This document shows positions 11,253 through 21,815 of a stretch of DNA of 64,000 bases, in pieces. Both the position numbers and the translations under genes were made by a program. Source of the DNA: Phytophthora colocasiae (Eukaryota > Oomycota > Peronosporomycetes > Peronosporales > Peronosporaceae). Positions within the stretch are counted from its first letter, which is position 1, and each line of letters starts with the position of its first letter. The DNA lies in NCBI GenBank assembly GCA_018806915.1, contig JAGKQI010000102.1:372001-436000 (forward strand), in the 5' to 3' direction. Under the pieces are notes generated by a model. It searched no databases, was not told where the DNA came from, and was given only the letters and a program-made list of their open reading frames with translations.

Positions 11253-11271
11253 ATAGCTACATTATAGCTAT
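11253..11271 (+). other. Hairpin directly after the Fanzor stop codon
   Basis: ATAGCTA and TAGCTAT form a perfect 7-bp stem with loop CATTA, starting three bases after the stop codon. TnpB-family guide RNAs usually overlap the 3' end of the nuclease gene and the element end, so this hairpin could mark such an RNA or the element border. It could also be chance in AT-rich DNA. Confidence 0.4.
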
Positions 11272-11318
11272 ATACAGTGCGCGCAGAAAATATATAGCCG
11301 AAAACTCGGATTAATTAT

Positions 11319-11404
11319 GTCAAATCAAACGCATTGAAGCTCTGCCTTTTAGCCAATAACAAGCTGCACTTGGCAGCCATTTTGCGGTGCAGCTTGCGTC
11401 GATC
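11319..11404 (+). repeat. Left TIR of the outer DNA transposon
   Basis: Pairs with 14000-14075 on the opposite strand. The outer 24 bp are identical, followed by the shared block TTTTAGCCAATAACAAGC and, further in, AGCTTGCGTC versus CGCTTGCGTC. A length difference of about 10 bp lies between these blocks. Confidence 0.75.
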
Positions 11405-11425
11405 GGGCTTGTGGGGGCCAAGCTA

Positions 11426-12698
11426 CAGACAAATTTCTTCCGAGAGCGGGGGAGCCCAAGCGCGAAAAAGATAAACCAGGTAAGTGTTTATTCGTCGGAC
11501 AGTGTTATTTGAGTCAATTAGCCGTTCTAACTTATTGCTACTACCTCTTCAGTAATCAATTGCCGTCATCCTTGTGGACTTTTAGGCAGCGTGTTTTCTT
11601 TGAGGAAACGAGACTTTCCAACGTTGCACAGGTATCGTGCGATCTTAATAGCCTCGATCAGCTCGCGCTTACTGTCGTATTGCTTTCCGTTGATGTATAC
11701 AGACCGAGCACGAATTACTCACAGGTTTTCGATAGGATTTAAGTCTGTAGACTTGGCCGGCCACCACATCACCTTGACTAAGTTGTCCTTCAAAAACGCT
11801 TTTGCAACCCTTGCAATGTGGATAGAGGCGTTATCTTGTTGAAATTCAAATCGTAGGCCGTGATTCAAGTGCGCAAAAGGAAACAAATAGCCCCCAGCGT
11901 ATCGTTGTACTTTTGTGTGTTCTGCTTGCCTTCCAGGAAAGCCAAATCAGCTTACCCTTGGCGCTAAAAGCCCCCTAAATGAACACGCCCCCACCACCCG
12001 ACTGACGCTTAGAGAATATCTGCTTGCCCTTTCTTAGATCTCTCCAATAGTATTAGTAGCTATCAGGGCCATCGAGGTTAAAATTCTTCTCGTCTGAGAA
12101 GATAGCACGGCCCCATTTGTCGCCGTGTTCAACATGTTAAAGTGCTCACTTCAGCAGGGCTGCGATGTGCGCAGCCGTAAGCGCAGGGCTCGACACACTC
12201 TACTCTGGACCATATTCTCGGAGTTGCGTAACACCTCCTGCACCCGACGGACCGAGATGGGCAGCTGCAGCCCGTTTTTGAGCTGTCTAGCGCTCCCACC
12301 AGCCTTTGATGACTCACAAAGGAGACGACGCTCCGCAGCAACAGTCAGCGTTCTGGGCCTTCCTGAGCTCTTCTTCAAGCCATACGACTCTGGATCATCC
12401 AGGAAGCTTTTTACGACCTTCCATGACCGCCCTACACGTGCTGCGATAGTGCTGACGCCCTCTTGGAGAGTGAGAATCTTGCCCTGCTCGGTCTCTGTAA
12501 ACGGCTCGCCTCTCCTTATCTACAGGAATCAAAACGAAGCCCACCATTCGCAACCACCCATTAGGACGTCTCCACGCTGCTATTAGTGGCGCTAATCCGC
12601 GTAAATAGCGCCGTTGGCGACGCCAAACTGGAGTAAACGGCCACCTGGTCTAGCTTTTTCTCGCTTGGGCTCCCCCGCTCTCGGAAGAATTTTGTCTG
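11426..12698 (-). mobile_element. Tc1-like (Tc1/mariner) element, 1273 bp
   Basis: The ends CAGACAAATTTCTTCCGAGA (11426 on) and its near-perfect inverse at 12698 form TIRs of about 60 bp. A TA dinucleotide flanks each side (11424-11425 and 12699-12700), the expected Tc1/mariner target duplication. The only coding content is a decayed transposase on the reverse strand. The insertion lies inside the outer TIR element, just past its left TIR. Confidence 0.9.
11560..12400 (-). pseudogene. Tc1-like transposase (decayed)
   Basis: Read on the reverse strand, 12378-12151 encodes the helix-turn-helix part (GRPRTLTVAAERRLL; LQLPISVRRVQEVLRN). Around 12094-12030 lies the first catalytic block (SDEKNFNLDGPDSY, then WRDLRKGKQIFSKRQ), with its Asp codon at 12092-12094. 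Further downstream the sequence is recognisable but interrupted by several stops. The transposase cannot be functional. Confidence 0.8.
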
Positions 12699-12757
12699 TA
12701 GCTTCAAGTCCGATTCATGCGTTTTCGTAAGACAAATCTTGTGTTTTGGCAGGGTGC

Positions 12758-12902
12758 GTCCGACACTAGGTCTTACTTTTGGCCATCAACGAGAACTGAT
12801 TATCTTTTGTTTGTCTTGTTTTTACTATTCGCATACTTAAGGTTATATACATTATCTCAACCACAACTTTTGTTGAGCCAAAAGTACGACACGGTGTCGT
12901 AC
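12758..12902. mobile_element. MITE-like short inverted-repeat element
   Basis: The 26-bp segment at 12758-12783 matches the reverse complement of 12877-12902 at about 20 positions, including TACTTTTGGC at the inner edge. The 93 bp between are AT-rich and non-coding. The right arm also contains a perfect inverted repeat AGTACGACAC-G-GTGTCGTACT (12883-12903). A non-autonomous element is the simplest reading. Confidence 0.45.
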
Positions 12903-13003
12903 TTCTTTGTCATTGGCCAAAAAGAGTTTTCTTGAGGTCCTCCCCTTTCTCCGTCACTCGTCTTCTAAAGCCCCACCAGCCACCAACGCTGCCTTGACTC
13001 GAG

Positions 13004-13687
13004 ATGCTTCACATCGTAACAGCAACACAGAGCTTACTTTATCCCGTGCTAACCCACTCGCCCACGATGAGCGAGTACTTAGTGCTGAGAATGGGAGAAA
13101 CGCGTGCACTTCTTCTCGAACTCAGACCGTGTATCGATATCCGTGGTATCGCAGCATGGCTTCGTGCTACACAGCCCGACGGCGAGCGCTTCTTTGATGA
13201 TAATGGTGGTCTAAATGTCAATGTGTTCTCATGGTGGTATAATAGTCAGTATGTACTCAAGTTCAGGCTACAGTTTGTGCTCTTCCTGAGTCTTTGGCCC
13301 CTCGATTTGCTATGCTACGGGAACAAAAAAGGAATTTACGGGACTGGTATAACGCAGCAGCAGTTCAAGGATACAATGCGAGACCGTTAGCCACGCTCGG
13401 ATGCGGTCTGTCCTCAGAGTTATTCACCGACAACTATTATTCACTTTTGGCCAAGTGATGGCAAACTGCACACACTTCCAGAAATCTTTGAGTTTCCGAG
13501 CACAGATGTACTGCACGCTTGGTACCTGTGGTGGTTCGGGAACGAAGTCGAAGGCCAGCCCCCATACAAGTCAGTATCAACGCATGACCTGGCGGCACGA
13601 AAAAAGCGTCAAACGTACTCAGAATGGCGCATGATGATGGAGCTGCAATTGAGAGAGATACCGGCGCTTTACCTTCCTCCTCAATGA
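13004..13687 (+). pseudogene. Open-frame remnants of the outer transposon
   Basis: A frame at 13004-13390 (128 codons, with MSEYLVLRMGETRALLLEL) and another at 13445-13687 (ending LREIPALYLPPQ) lie between the MITE-like repeat and the right TIR. The second holds a Trp-rich segment (HAWYLWWFGNEVEGQPPY) that reads like a real protein domain. I do not recognise a transposase catalytic motif in either. They are probably fragments of one gene separated by frame changes. Confidence 0.45.
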
Positions 13688-13999
13688 CTGAGCAGCAGGC
13701 GGCAATGCTCTGCGTCACCGGTGTCATCAGCCTGCCGCTCAGCTTCTCAACCAGTTCCCACCTACCACGCAGTTGAAAGTCATGACTATGCTTCGTCTAG
13801 CTCATCAAGCAGCACACACAAACAACCAAAACGCACACATTAGAGTACAGACCTAGGAAGAAGAGGAAGGAAGACTAAACGCACTTACTTGTAACTTCGT
13901 TCACTGCGTCTGCTTGTACTTCACCGTCTAAGCTGTGCTTGGCCTTTTGACGAATCACAACCCACCGTTTCTTTGTCGTCTGACTGTCTTACGAAGGGT

Positions 14000-14075
14000 G
14001 ATTGACGCAAGCGGCACCCGCCAAGAGCTGCTTGTTATTGGCTAAAAAGCTGAGCTTCAATGCGTTTGATTTGAC
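14000..14075 (-). repeat. Right TIR of the outer DNA transposon
   Basis: Inverse counterpart of 11319-11404, ending GATTTGAC at 14075. It ends 70 bp upstream of the start codon of the reductase gene, so it probably overlaps that gene's promoter or 5' UTR. Confidence 0.75.
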
Positions 14076-14145
14076 TTGGTCATGTCCTACTACATGTATT
14101 TAAAAACATTTTTTTAACCATTTGTATCCTGCTGCACTTCCTACA

Positions 14146-15033
14146 ATGGCTCCCTCCACTGACACGACACTGGGCCTCCTAGGCACGGGCAAGATCGGCT
14201 CTGCCGTCTTCACGGGCTTCTGCAGCGACAACGGCTGGCAGCCCAAGCACGCGTACGTGTCTGCACGTACCAAGGCGAAGGCGGAAGCACTGGTGGCAAA
14301 GTTTCCGGGCCGTGTGAGCATCGGCGCATCCAACCAGGAGATCGTGGACAAAAGCGACATCATCTTCATTGGTTTGCTGCCGAATGTGGCTCGCGAGGAG
14401 CTACCGAAGCTCTCCTTCGCCGGCAAGAAGGTGGTTTCCATGATGGCTACAATTCCGTATGATGAGCTGCTGCAGCTCGTTAAGCTGCCTACCGCGAGTG
14501 TCGTGCGCTCCGTGCCGCTTCCTGCAGCCGCCAAGCGTGCTGGTCCTATCCTGGCCTACCCGGACAACGCCTATGCTCGTGACCTGTTCGCGCAGATCGG
14601 CACGCCTGTTATGGTGGCTCAGGAGGCCGAGATCACTAAGCTCACGGGCATCACAGCCCTCATCTCTTTCTTCTACGCTACGTGCGACACCACCCAGAAA
14701 TGGTGTGTGAACAACGGCGTCGGTATGTGGCTATCTCTCTGTTAGAAATCAAAGGTATATTAACTAACCACTTGGCTTTGATGTTTGACAGGTGATCAGG
14801 CTTCGCGTGACTACATTGCGTCCTTCTTCCACGCGCTGGCGACGGCCGGTGCTGACTCCAATGAAGGATTTGGAGAGATGGCGGACGAAGCTGCTACCCC
14901 AGGTGGTCTCAACGAGCAGGTGCACCGCGCTCTGCAAGCCAACGGAGGCTACGAGCTCGTGGCGGATCAGTTGGACGCCATCTTCAAGCGTCTGTCGGGA
15001 ACTGACCCGGCCCCACGTCCCGCCCGCAGCTAA
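14146..15033 (+). CDS. P5CR: Pyrroline-5-carboxylate reductase
   Basis: Last step of proline synthesis: NAD(P)H-dependent reduction of 1-pyrroline-5-carboxylate to proline. Two exons, 14146-14722 and 14792-15033, give 272 residues, the usual family length. The intron starts GTATGT and ends ACAG. The N-terminal Rossmann fold shows GLLGTGKIG. The C-terminal helical domain keeps the PGGLNEQ stretch that forms the P5C site. ATG 14146 was chosen because it directly precedes the Rossmann strand and no upstream ATG is in frame. The gene converges with MED17, with 150 bp between the stop codons. A DNA transposon ends 70 bp upstream. Confidence 0.93.
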
Positions 15034-15183
15034 GTTGTTGTTGATGTACGTGAACGCTGCTGGTTTGTTCATTGAGAGACAGCTACGCTAGGGTTCTAAA
15101 TCAAAAGAAATGCCGCTATTCTTTAGGCTCTGATCTAGAGCAGATTTCTACAAAGTGTTGGTGCTTTCATCTCTCGTTGCACT

Positions 15184-17985
15184 TCAGTTGCCGTTAGATA
15201 GCTGCGTTGTCTTCGTGGGTGTCTTGAAAGGTTTCGATAGCACGCCGGTCTTCTGCATGAGCCACAACATCTTGCCAGCATCGCTCGAACCTGGTATCCG
15301 CTTCCACTCAACCTTATGCACCTCCCCGGATGCAGAGCGGCAGAGTGTCGCTTGGATTGGTGCTAGTTTACTCGCGTCAACAGCTTGCAGCAAGCAGTTG
15401 ATGGCCAAACTACCGTCAGCAGCAAAATACGGCTCCAAGAAGATCGAACCAACCGCCCGTGTATCCGACACGCGGCCTTCCCCGATGCAAGTGCCGTCCC
15501 ATTCACCCGTCACCACAAGACGAACGCTCGTACGGTCCAAGTTCATCGAGCTCTGCTTCAGTCCAAACGACAGCGCGTCGCGATGCAGTGCTAGCGCTAC
15601 CTGAGAGCACACAGTTGTCTCCACAAATTCGCGCATCCCCTCAACACCAGACACCTCTCGTTGTGATGCGATTCCAGTCTGGAGGAGAATTCGTGCACCA
15701 GAAATGAGAATCTCCGTCGTGAAATTCTTGCCGATGTTCAAGTCAAAGGCTGACAGTGTTGAGTCGAACGCACACGTTTTCCATCGGGGGCCCACATACA
15801 CACCACGCACTGAATCGCAAATAGGTTGTAGTAAACCGTCGTCCAGAACCCGCCCTGAAGCGGATGTCAACAACTTCTGGAATGCCAACACAGAGGAAAC
15901 TTCGTCCAGGTACCGAGCCACTTCGTTTTTCAGCAAGTTATGCGCAAGGGCAGCCAACACCGTTGCCAACGTTCCTGGGGTATTATCCTGCTTGTCTGCA
16001 TCGCTTGCAGACCCCATTCCAGCAGCACCTGCACTCCCGTTTCCAGCGTTCACACTGCCTGCTGTCATCGACACATCCAAACCTGTATACAACAGCGCTC
16101 GAGAAATATCCTTGCGACCGTGGCGTGTCCGGATTTCTTGCTGCAGCAGCAAGAGCGTGTACCGACACGTCTGTGTCAAGAAAGCTTCATCACTGTCAGC
16201 AGGTGTTGAAAACGAGATCGATGCTGCGCGTCGAGGCTTGACTGGGCTACTCGTCGGTAATGGACCATCAAAGGACTCTTCCATTTTGACATCTGTGGCG
16301 TTTGCTTCTTGTGGCTGCCCTTCAGTAGCTGATTGAAGTTCCTCTGCCCCCTTCGTTCCCTCCGCGACCGCATCCTTGTTCTTGTCCAAGCTTTTGACAT
16401 CTACGAGCTTGATAGTAAGGTGGTACCGCTCATTGACTCGAAGCTGAATCTCGTCATCCAGAACTTGCAGAACGGAAATAGGCGTGCCTGATGCTGAGCT
16501 CTCGTCTCGACCTTGCTTCTTCACCACGTAGTTGCTAATATTGTACGCCGTATCTGTCCACTTGGAAGAGTTTCGAAGAGCCTCTTTCATCAACGTGTAA
16601 AAGAGCTCTTCGCAGAACACGGAGAACTGTACGGCCTTCAGAATTGACACGTTGCGTTCCTCCAGAATTTTAAGGTCTTCAGGAGTATCTTCAAGCTTGT
16701 CCATTTCTGCCTTGGACCTGCACACGTCAGGAAGTACAACCACCGTTACAAGATTAACAATCAGAACTTGTTCGTGTGTAGACAATATAGGCATCGTACA
16801 TGTGAATAAGAGCAGGCGACGCCAACGTGTACTGTCCCGTCTTGCCAGTGTCCTTCGCTTCGAGTTTGAGCTAGGCCAAGTAACAAATGAACATAATAAT
16901 GTTAGTCCATATTACAATACAATTCCGTGTCACCACTGCAAGGATATTACCTGGATCGTGCGAGCGAGAAAATCTTCTGGGGTTTTCACACGAACAAGAC
17001 CTTTTTCCGTGCGACTCAGCTAAAAGCAATAGCAATACAGAAGAAACGCAATCAGCAAGCAGAATTCGCTGACACTCATCAGTGACAGAGGAATACCTCT
17101 GCGAAAGCGAGATCAGCAATTGACCGGGTTTGTGGTGTGAAAATCGAGCCCGCTGTTTAAGAACAACAAAAGTGTTAGTATGCGAGTTTCACTCACGAAT
17201 GAAACTGTGCTCACCACTGCCATAGCTACAGTCCACCGCGAGTGGTTCGCCTGCACGGAACGGCTTTGGGATATTTCCGTGAATCGGAGCACAGATCTTC
17301 CACTTGCGCAGCATCTGCGTGATTCCTTGGAAGAATACGCTTTCCTTTTCCACCGTCTTCGCAAGAGCTTCCACACCATCGAGCAGGATCGTGCCGCTCT
17401 CCTTGACCTGAGCCGCCTTCGCTTCGACCAGTTGCTCCAGTTCTTCTCTCTTTGGCGCTGTATTTTCTCGAATACAGCGCATTTCCTCCAAGAAATCGCG
17501 GCGGCGAATCAAATCAATCGAATTAATCAATTGATGTAGCTCAGCGACTGCCGCTTGGAGCTCTGCCACCATGGGGCGGTAGTGAATTCTGGGATCAATC
17601 ACATCCTCTTCGTCATCAGCGTCTTCCAAGGCTTCGTCGACCTTCTCAATAGCTTCAATATTCTCCATAGACTCGTCGCCGTCCTCTCTTTTCACCTCAT
17701 TCTGTTCATCACCAGCCTCTTTCGTCTTCGGTTTCTTCTTCTTTCGCTCAGTACGTTCTCGTTCCAGTTCCTGAATTGTGTGCAAGAACACCTGTTCTTC
17801 TGTGAAGTCCCTATTGATACAGAATATAATAATTAACACACTAGCTAGAGTCATTACGGCAGTTCTGAATCAAAGAGTCCTTACTGCTGTAGAATCTCCT
17901 TGCCTTGATCCGTCACCATCTCCACGGTCTCATAGTCCGCTGGGTACAGCGTCACGCCCACTGCATCTGAGCCCTTCTCCTCCAT
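15184..17985 (-). CDS. MED17: Mediator complex subunit 17 (MED17)-like
   Basis: MED17 is a head-module subunit of Mediator, which links activators to RNA polymerase II. Six exons on the reverse strand: 17985-17885, 17810-17197, 17152-17097, 17019-16951, 16870-16800 and 16717-15184. All have GT-AG introns (44-82 nt), giving 814 residues. Family features are a coiled-coil N-terminal third with acidic and Lys-rich patches, the block ITQMLRKWKICAPIHG followed by FRAGEPLAVDCSYGS, and FSVFCEELFYTLMKEAL, which resembles the segment LLCKEIFAQLSREA of animal MED17. The C-terminal half is poorly conserved in the family. The start at 17985 gives MEEKGSD and a good splice to the second exon. The assignment rests on these short matches, so it is likely rather than certain. 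Confidence 0.7.
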
Positions 17986-18258
17986 CCTGTCCTAAGTCCA
18001 ACAAAAAGCCCCCGAGAGATCGCTAGCTGTCTGCTTATGTAAGGCAAAATGACAGGGATGAAAATGTAGTTGGGTGATTTAAAAAAGAGAATGACCCAGT
18101 CTTTTTGGTTGGGTGATTTCAAATAACCCTTGGTAGTTGTGTCAACTTGTTTTCATTAAACTACGGCACGCTTACACCGACAGGTTTCGCGTTCGATCGA
18201 TTTCTTCGTCTTCATCGAGTGAGGGTGCCAGCGACTAAACACGATATCACCACTAACC

Positions 18259-20103
18259 TCACGAGAATTTATACTCGCGCTTAGCGTACTCGATGGCTCC
18301 CTTGACCATGTTGATGGCACGTACGCGGTCCTGACGCAACACACTAAAAGAGATCAGACCCACTAGCTGGCCCTTCTTATCCACAGCTGCCCCGCCACTG
18401 AAGCCGTTGTCAAGCTGGGCTGCAGTGCGAAGCATCGCCTTGTCGACCTCCTCACCCTCGTACACTTGCGAGTCTGTGCCGGAACAGATAGCATGGTGCA
18501 CCGTGATGGTGTTGTGGCCACTGCTAGGGTAACCAAACATCCACATTTCGTCGCCAGGCTCCACGTTGTTTGAATTGCCAATTCGCACAGCTGGAAGTTT
18601 TCCAATTGTTTCTCGAGACGTTCCTTCCAGCTTCGTCACAGTCCAGTTGCGAGCGATCATGCGGTCCGTCACATCGCCAATGTACAATCCACTAGGCGGG
18701 TCCGAGATAACTTCGCAATCCAAGCGCAGCAACGCGTAGTCCAACTCCTCGTTGCAGCACTCAGGGATCACACGCGCATGATACTTCCATAATGGTGGCA
18801 GCGAAGTGGATTCTGTAGGAGCAACCAAGATCATGTACTCGTCGCTGTAGATACAGTCGAACTGCTCACCCTGTAGACAATGACGCGCGGTAGCGATAAG
18901 ACCGTTCTCGTGAATTACAATACCGGAGCCAACGTTGCACAGCTCTCCCTCGTTAGTCAGAATGGCAATGCGAACAGCCGACTGCTGTACACGGCGTACA
19001 AGCCCAGCTCGGAAATGCTTCATCTCGGCACGTTTCTGCTTGAATCGCGCCACTGGTGTGATAGGCTTTGACTCCATTGATGGCCGTTCGTCATCATCTT
19101 CCTCGTTGAAGTCAGCAAGACACGCTGCAGCGTTCAGCAGTTTCATGCGAGGACCGAAAGGAATACCAAGGTCGCGCAGGTGGCCAGCGTTCATGAGACA
19201 CAAAGACTCGATGTCAATTTCCTCCGCCTCAAATAGGGCAGCGTACTTGCTTAACTTCAGCGACGCCAGCAAACTAGACATCACCAGGAAGCTCTTCTTC
19301 TTCTCTGCAGCCTTGCGCGCCGTCCAGCGAATAGCGAACTTGTTATACCAGGATAGGTTCTCGAATCCAATACCGTGTACATCACGTTGAAACGCGACAA
19401 GTGACTCTCGCTGCGGACTACTTTCATCATCTCCAAACTCTTTGATGTATAGAGGACGCCAGGTAATATCCAACAGTGCCCTCTTGTACCAGAACCTGCA
19501 GGTCATCGAAGCGAGACATAGATCCACGTGATTCAGATAACTCAGCATATGCGTGAAGACTCCGCGTGGTACCCAGGCCTTTGAGTGCACAAAGGCGTTC
19601 ATGGGCGGTTTGCTACCGGATAAAACCTTCGGGAAACAGGTCTCACAGAGCCTGGACTTGTGCGTGTGACCTGTAAGAGCCGCCTTAAACCTCGAGCACT
19701 TGGCACAAAACAGGTACCCACAGCGTCTGCAACGATGAGAACGTCGCAACAGTGAAAACTTCTCGCGACACAAGTTGCACGAGTTGGAGGCGTGTCGCGG
19801 CGCCCATCGGTCACCTCCACCGTATGACGAGGCAGCAGACGACGTGGCTGAGAAGGTTGATGAGGCTGAGGAAGTCGACGAGTAACGGGACGCCCGACTG
19901 ATCTCATCAAAGCCTGTGGTGGACGCGCTAACGGTTGAGACTTGGCTGAGGTTCATCTGTCTGGAGCGCTCCGTGACTGGGAATCGGCTACCAATATTGC
20001 TGCTGGGTAGTAGGGCGTTCCTTGATCGAGCTGACAAATTTAAGTTGTTGTAGACGGCGTTGGAGCGCGCCGAGAGCGGGTAATGGCGCTTGTCCTCGTC
20101 CAT
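18259..20103 (-). CDS. FYVE-like / F-box-like / SAM / trypsin-like protease fusion protein
   Basis: A single exon of 614 residues. A Ser-rich N-terminus is followed by a FYVE-type zinc finger (about 108-157; CNLCREKF, RRSHRCRRCG, CAKCSRF, CETC), an F-box-like helical segment (about 176-225), a SAM-like domain (about 270-330) and a trypsin-like protease domain (about 370-610). The protease has a full triad: His in ATARHCL, Asp in LDYALLRL, Ser in GFSGGAAVD. The FYVE core is RRSHRC instead of RKHHCR and has WAPR in place of WxxD, so phosphoinositide binding may be altered. It resembles the HtrA/Deg-type catalytic fold but no PDZ is visible. The likely place of action is cytosol or endosome membrane; there is no signal peptide. 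The biological role is unknown. Confidence 0.8.
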   Translation of the reverse strand: MDEDKRHYPLSARSNAVYNNLNLSARSRNALLPSSNIGSRFPVTERSRQMNLSQVSTVSASTTGFDEISRASRYSSTSSASSTFSATSSAASSYGGGDRWAPRHASNSCNLCREKFSLLRRSHRCRRCGYLFCAKCSRFKAALTGHTHKSRLCETCFPKVLSGSKPPMNAFVHSKAWVPRGVFTHMLSYLNHVDLCLASMTCRFWYKRALLDITWRPLYIKEFGDDESSPQRESLVAFQRDVHGIGFENLSWYNKFAIRWTARKAAEKKKSFLVMSSLLASLKLSKYAALFEAEEIDIESLCLMNAGHLRDLGIPFGPRMKLLNAAACLADFNEEDDDERPSMESKPITPVARFKQKRAEMKHFRAGLVRRVQQSAVRIAILTNEGELCNVGSGIVIHENGLIATARHCLQGEQFDCIYSDEYMILVAPTESTSLPPLWKYHARVIPECCNEELDYALLRLDCEVISDPPSGLYIGDVTDRMIARNWTVTKLEGTSRETIGKLPAVRIGNSNNVEPGDEMWMFGYPSSGHNTITVHHAICSGTDSQVYEGEEVDKAMLRTAAQLDNGFSGGAAVDKKGQLVGLISFSVLRQDRVRAINMVKGAIEYAKREYKFS

Positions 20104-21223
20104 GAGGCTTCAGGTGTGACGGGCGTCAGAGAAGGACGACAGATCGGCACGTAGAGTGATGACAGAGAGGCTGTAGAATCGCTGTAGTTGCTGCGGCGCT
20201 GAAGAAGCGGAACCACTTGCCAGCCGGTCACTAGTCGGTCGCTGCGAGATGTGAGCTCTCTCCCCTCTTCTTCGTGATTGTAGGGACCGCCGTAAGTTCG
20301 AATTTCGGATTATTGACCAATAAAACGTATTGTGAGCAACTGACTGCACCGTTGCTATGCTGGAAGGATGTTGCAGCAGTGGATTGTATCAGGTTTAGTC
20401 GGGCGCCATGCTACGGGCGCTTGTGTTTTCATGAACGCAACAGCGAGGACGACAATATCGTCGACAGCTGTGCCAACGTCCGTGCCGATTCATGGAGTCC
20501 GGGCAGCACCGCGCAATTAGAAACAAGGTTGCTGTCGCTAGCTGATGGAAACAAGTGTGTTTTGATCCGCTCGCGCATTCCTAAATCGGGCTTTGATTTC
20601 CCAAGCACTACGACATTATAGGATCTTGAGCTATGTAGTCAAGATACTTTCTCTATGAGTGGATCTCAACCGAAATGGTATCCGATAGGAAAGAGAGCCG
20701 TGGTGGTAGTCAACCGGTTGGTAATTGCACAGTTGCGCTGCGAATCTTGCCATTTCAATCTCTGGTGTGGTGAATATTGCACCGTACAACATTACGTTGT
20801 CCAGAACAGCCTCGGCTTGTCGTTCTTGAAGAGCACGTGCGCAAATTGGCTTGAATCCCAGGTTGTTTTATCGAGGTGTTGCAGGCCGACATCACTTCTC
20901 GTTGGGACGATTGCCACGCGGCAGGTTTGTGTATTTTGACACACCAACTTTACTTTCTATGTGATCCAAATTTATCCAATCACGTGCGTTTTGTCGAATT
21001 GTAGCATGTATTCTCACAGTTCGGTCCTACCTTGGTGTAACAGCTCCTAATGTTGAGTAATTTCCATTTGTGGATTATATTCGACAGGGGATTTAATATC
21101 ACAGTCCGCCCGTTACGCTGTGGCACACCGTCCGCTCGACGCATCCTAGCATTTCCAATCTCGTCACCAGGCCCCCGGAGACCACACCCCAGCAAACGCT
21201 ACCAGCTCCTAACTACAGACAAA
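20104..21223. other. Intergenic region between two divergent genes
   Basis: 1.1 kb between the FYVE/protease gene (reverse) and the MYND gene (forward). Open frames exist (20274-20621 is the longest) but their translations have no recognisable domain. The last 150 bp upstream of 21224 are C-rich (CCCCCGGAGACC, ACCACACCCC) and probably hold the MYND gene's promoter and 5' UTR. No RNA gene or repeat recognised. Confidence 0.5.
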
Positions 21224-21815
21224 ATGGCCCCCAAGAAGACTCAGGAGGATGCCGGCATCTCGGAGAACGAGGTGCGCGCGCTGCTCATCGGCAAGGACGG
21301 AAACCTCACGCGTGACTTCGAAGCTGTGCTGACGCGGCTCTTCATCTCATTCCTGGAGAACCCCACGGACAAGAGTCTGACGCTGGACAAGCTCAAGGAG
21401 TTCAGCAAGATCTGCAATGACGGCAAGCCCTTCTCGGATGAGGAGATCAAGGAGATCCAGACCTACTTCCAATGCGACGAGAACAAGGGCCTGACGCTCA
21501 AGGGCTTCAAGGATATGTACCACACGCAGTCGAGCGCTGAGCCCATGGAGACCTGGCGGGACATGAAGAAGCTTGGGTACGTGAACTATTGCACTCTTTC
21601 CTGTTGCAACTAGGTACTGACAATATTTTTCTATTGACAGCTTTGACAAGGAGCTAATTGAGAAGCGCGATGCCGCCCTGCGTTGCCGTGTCTGCAAGGC
21701 CCCCTCCACTCTCGTGTGCTCGCGCTGCAAGACGGTGCGATACTGCGGTGCCGATTGCCAGAAGCAGGACTGGAAGACCTCCCACAAGCAGAAATGCAAG
21801 CCGGCCACGGTCTAA
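21224..21815 (+). CDS. MYND-type zinc-finger protein with EF-hand-like region
   Basis: Two exons, 21224-21576 and 21641-21815, with a GTACGT...GACAG intron, encode 175 residues. Residues about 20-115 are helical and contain EF-hand-like segments (NPTDKSLTLDKLKEF; DENKGLTLKGFKDM) without complete canonical calcium loops. The C-terminus is a MYND finger with all zinc ligands: CRVCKAP, CSRC, YCGADCQ, WKTSHKQKC. MYND fingers bind proline-rich peptides in partner proteins. Which partner applies here is not visible. Very Lys-rich, with no signal peptide, so cytosolic or nuclear. Confidence 0.85.

Larger units (their letters stand above)
11319..14075. mobile_element. DNA transposon with about 80-bp TIRs, carrying nested insertions
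   Basis: Left end GTCAAATCAAACGCATTG (from 11319) is the reverse complement of the right end at 14058-14075. The match continues, with gaps, for about 80 bp on each side. The flanking octamers TTAATTAT and TTGGTCAT agree at only five of eight positions, so no clean target duplication is seen. Inside lie a Tc1-like element, a MITE-like repeat and broken open frames at 13004-13687. Without the Tc1-like insert the element would be about 1.5 kb. Its superfamily could not be named. Confidence 0.7.

Noticed and set aside
11509..12586. Forward-strand frames within the Tc1-like element
   Set aside because: The reverse strand encodes the transposase; the forward frames are shadows.
18066..18120. Direct repeat GTTGGGTGATTT (two copies about 40 bp apart)
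   Set aside because: Only two short copies with nothing else around them; too little to call a feature.
20274..20621. A 115-codon forward frame in the FYVE-MYND spacer
   Set aside because: No recognisable domain, no ATG at the frame's beginning, and base composition like the rest of the spacer.
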